DNA from: Cytidiella melzeri | Lineage: Eukaryota > Basidiomycota > Agaricomycetes > Polyporales > Irpicaceae | Length of the DNA stretch: 43,232 nucleotides | Direction: 5' to 3' | NCBI GenBank assembly: GCA_022592445.1 | Contig: JABYQR010000363.1 | Span: 1 to 43,232, forward strand | Part shown: positions 40,805 to 43,232 of the stretch, one piece after another | How positions within the stretch are numbered: the first letter of the stretch is position 1 | How the letters are laid out: each line of letters opens with the position of its first letter | The notes under the pieces: model-generated | Databases searched by the model: none | The model's input: the letters and a program-made list of their open reading frames with translations, nothing else | What the model was told of the DNA's origin: nothing | Position numbers and translations under genes: made by a program

Positions 40805-43232
40805 TCATCGCCTCGATGAACTAAGACCAGGGACTCTACCATCTGCCCACTCGAGGTCAGATGCAATAGCTTCTGTGATGTTCTCCAACGGTTTCCAAGG
40901 AATGGAGTCGAAGAGTGCTTTGGGTAATTTCTGAGGTGCGTTGGTATGTCTGGCGTGGAACTCTGCAATGCTCTCTTTCGCATTGGTCAGATTTACTGCA
41001 GGTTCCCACGTTACATCGCCTTCTCCATAGCCTTTCCATTTGACTAGGTACTGCATCTGCTTCCGATAGATCCGACTGTCTAGGATCTTTTCAACTTCAT
41101 AGACCTGTTGATCATCTACTATGATCGGTGCTGGTGGTTCTGGTATGAGGCCGTTTACTTCGTTTCCTCGATACGGAGATAGCCGTTCAACGTTGATGTT
41201 GTCGTGAATACGATATCCGGATTTGAGTTTGATCCGATATGTATGTTCACCGGTTTTCTGAAGAACTGTGAATGGACCGAGTTGTCTAGGCCCTAGCTTG
41301 TCAGACTGCTGATGTACTTTGACGTTCTTGGACGACAACCACACGAGGTCCCCTTCCTTGAAGACTGGAGTAGTTCTGCGGCTGTATGCGGAAGCTTCGG
41401 CCATCTTTTCCTTAGATAGACGCGATGCAGCTTCGGCTTCTATCCGAACCTGTCTGAGCTTTTCTAGACGTGCATCTAGATTCGGCATTCGGCTGTGACG
41501 TCCGACTGGTATGGTGAAATCTGGTAGGTACCCGTACATGACTTCAAACGGAGAGTGCTGCGTTGATGAGTTGACACGAGAGTTGATGGCGAATTCAGCC
41601 ACTGGGATGTATTCGGCCCAATCATCTTGTCGTTGATCAACAAAGAGTCGTAGAATCTTTTCTACTTCTTGGTTGACTCTTTCCGTTTGACCGTTAGCCT
41701 GAGGATGATAGGCTGTAGTCATAGCACCAGTGATGCCTAGCCGTTTATACAACGCTTGCATTACTCGGGCCGCAAACTGAGGTCCTCTATCGGATATGAA
41801 CTGTCGGGGAATACCATGGAGCCTAAAGACTTCTTTGATGTGGAGGTCGGCTATGCCGTCAGCTGTAACCGTAGACTGGGTCGGAATTACATGACTTTGT
41901 TTGCTATACAAGTCCGTGTATACTGCAATCATGTCAAATCCGTTGCTTCGCGGAAGAGGTCCGACTAGGTCTACGCCAACCACCTGCCAGGGTCCATCTG
42001 GTACGTCGATGGGCTGTATCGGAACGGTAGGATGTTGTGCCGGTTTGGTTCGCTGACACTTGTCACATCCAAGTACGTACTGCTCTACAAAGGATGCCAT
42101 GCGAGGCCACCAATAATGCCGTGTGACTAGTTCTAGGGTTGCATGTTTTCCCGGATGTCCTGCTGGTAATGCATCATGGCATCGTCGTACAATCTCCCTA
42201 CGAACTTCGCGATCCTTTGGAATGTATAGCTTCCCTTTGTAGTACACCAGTCCATTGTCTTCCTCCCACTCAAGTCCACCATCGGTCAACTTCCGGGGTC
42301 CATCCTTCCTGAGCTTGGCTAGTCCCTGGACTACCTCTGCTTCTCGAATACTGATGTCTTTAATCCGTGACTCTAACGGATCAGATTCCGGGGTACTCGA
42401 GGTGGCTATTGTCTGGAAGTATTCAGGCTTCAGTACAACTTGTTCCTTGTTATCTGATGCATCTAAAACTTCCAGGGTTCTGACCCGGGATAACGGGTCG
42501 CCTTGAGTGAGGGTTTTTCCGGGTTTGTGCGTTAAAACAAAATCAAACCGGCTCAGATACAGAGACCACCGAGCTTGTCGTCTGGACAGGTCTTGGGCGG
42601 TACGCCAGTATTGCAAATTCTGATGATCTGTGATGATCTCGAAGGGCGCGGGTAGTCCTTCCAGATAATGACGCCAATCTTCGAGAGCTCTGATGATAGC
42701 GAGCATTTCTCGATCATAGATCTCATAGTTCCGTTCTGCTTCGGCCATAGACTGAGACCGAAACGCTACTGGATGCCACTGTCCATCCTCTAATTTCTGC
42801 AGTAGAACTCCTCCGGTTGCAAAGCCAGACGCATCAACTTCAATACGTGTGGGACGATCGGGTTCCCATGTGACTAGAATTGGTTCCTGAGTGAACGCAT
42901 CTTTGAGCATTTGAAAGGTGTTCTGCTGTGCTTCTCCCCACTTCCAAGGTTGGTCTTTCTTGGTGAGATCGTGAAGAGGACGAGTATGCCGCGCAAAGTC
43001 CTTGATGAAACGTCGGTAGAAGTTGGCAAATCCAATGAAGCCGCGTACATCACGGAGGTTCTGTGGTACCGGCCAATTGGTGATAGCTTCTATTTTACCC
43101 GAGTCCATACAGATCTTTCCGTTACCAATGATTAAACCTAGATACTCGACTTGTGACTGTTCAAATTCGCATTTTTCGGGGCGAAGATACAAGTCGTTGG
43201 CTTCAAGTCGAGATAGTACCTCATGAACAATT
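40805..43232 (-). CDS. Gypsy chromovirus pol, partial (RNase H, integrase, chromodomain)
   Basis: One uninterrupted frame from the window edge to 40805; the 5' part (gag, protease, reverse transcriptase catalytic loop) lies beyond 43232. Visible order: the reverse transcriptase thumb (LYLRPEKCEFEQSQVEYLGL), RNase H (IEVDASGFATGGVLLQ, YEIYDREMLAII), an HHCC zinc finger (HPGKHATLELVTRHYWW...CDKCQRTKP), the integrase core (VGVDLVGPLPR, ISDRGPQF, GQTERVNQEV) and a C-terminal chromodomain (YEVEKILDSRIYRKQMQYLV, KWKGYGEGDVTWEP). The chromodomain guides integration to marked chromatin. No stop or frameshift is visible, so this is a good candidate for an intact, recent element. Confidence 0.95.
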   Translation of the reverse strand, partial: IVHEVLSRLEANDLYLRPEKCEFEQSQVEYLGLIIGNGKICMDSGKIEAITNWPVPQNLRDVRGFIGFANFYRRFIKDFARHTRPLHDLTKKDQPWKWGEAQQNTFQMLKDAFTQEPILVTWEPDRPTRIEVDASGFATGGVLLQKLEDGQWHPVAFRSQSMAEAERNYEIYDREMLAIIRALEDWRHYLEGLPAPFEIITDHQNLQYWRTAQDLSRRQARWSLYLSRFDFVLTHKPGKTLTQGDPLSRVRTLEVLDASDNKEQVVLKPEYFQTIATSSTPESDPLESRIKDISIREAEVVQGLAKLRKDGPRKLTDGGLEWEEDNGLVYYKGKLYIPKDREVRREIVRRCHDALPAGHPGKHATLELVTRHYWWPRMASFVEQYVLGCDKCQRTKPAQHPTVPIQPIDVPDGPWQVVGVDLVGPLPRSNGFDMIAVYTDLYSKQSHVIPTQSTVTADGIADLHIKEVFRLHGIPRQFISDRGPQFAARVMQALYKRLGITGAMTTAYHPQANGQTERVNQEVEKILRLFVDQRQDDWAEYIPVAEFAINSRVNSSTQHSPFEVMYGYLPDFTIPVGRHSRMPNLDARLEKLRQVRIEAEAASRLSKEKMAEASAYSRRTTPVFKEGDLVWLSSKNVKVHQQSDKLGPRQLGPFTVLQKTGEHTYRIKLKSGYRIHDNINVERLSPYRGNEVNGLIPEPPAPIIVDDQQVYEVEKILDSRIYRKQMQYLVKWKGYGEGDVTWEPAVNLTNAKESIAEFHARHTNAPQKLPKALFDSIPWKPLENITEAIASDLEWADGRVPGLSSSRR

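Noticed and set aside
40857..43232. Plus-strand and alternative-frame ORFs over the Gypsy pol
   Set aside because: They are shadows of the long conserved pol frame.

Overview
This is a fungal chromosome window, most likely from a basidiomycete (Agaricomycetes). The genes carry many short GT-AG introns of about 45-90 nt, mobile elements are dense and nested, and several predicted proteins look like families I recall only from mushroom-type fungi. Family names come from recall of motifs; no search was run.

Left arm (about 1-11,750). A two-gene unit has been tandemly duplicated, all on the minus strand. Gene A (2015-3950, 538 aa) and gene A' (6282-8233, 540 aa) are six-exon paralogues that both look intact. 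Their C-terminal half has a short GH..GG..NL..GT..CNT.M signature that resembles HNH/His-Me finger nucleases. Gene B' (10370-11180, 195 aa) is a five-exon small secreted Cys-rich protein. Its partner B (4930-5487) is a decayed pseudogene. The A/A' promoters keep a TATA box and two GAATGTTC sites exactly 30 bp apart. The second unit has been enlarged by a terminal-inverted-repeat element (9134-10115), which itself contains a 149-bp truncated LINE end with an 11-bp target-site duplication (TSD).

Middle (11,747-37,023). This 25-kb stretch is one LINE insertion that was later filled with other elements. The LINE has an 11-14 bp TSD (GGGCAGCAACT) at 11747-11757 and 37013-37023. Four insertions split it: a solo Gypsy-type LTR (15266-16001, TSD TCACA), a solo Copia LTR (17866-18408, TSD GGGAC), a 9.2-kb segment of unknown type (18565-27806, flanked by CTGGT), and a Copia element (28200-36771, TSD ACCCT). 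Removing the last three restores one continuous ORF2 frame ending at 36869.

The 9.2-kb segment is the most interesting part. It carries gene Y (intact, 404 aa), gene X (a broken zinc-finger gene of a multicopy basidiomycete family) and gene Z (218 aa, unknown), and I see no known transposase in it. Because it sits precisely inside a LINE reading frame, this X/Y/Z cassette must itself have moved. The Copia element is also unusual: it has a 470-aa ORF ahead of gag, a second ORF joined to gag by a one-base TAATG overlap, and a primer-binding site matching the anticodon arm of initiator tRNA-Met.

Right arm (37,024-43,232). A three-exon F-box protein gene (37244-38874, 503 aa) is followed by short uncertain coding pieces. 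A host gene (from 39584) is cut at 40021 by a chromodomain Gypsy element. Its 3' LTR is 40022-40786, and its pol (RNase H, integrase, chromodomain) runs off the right end of the window.
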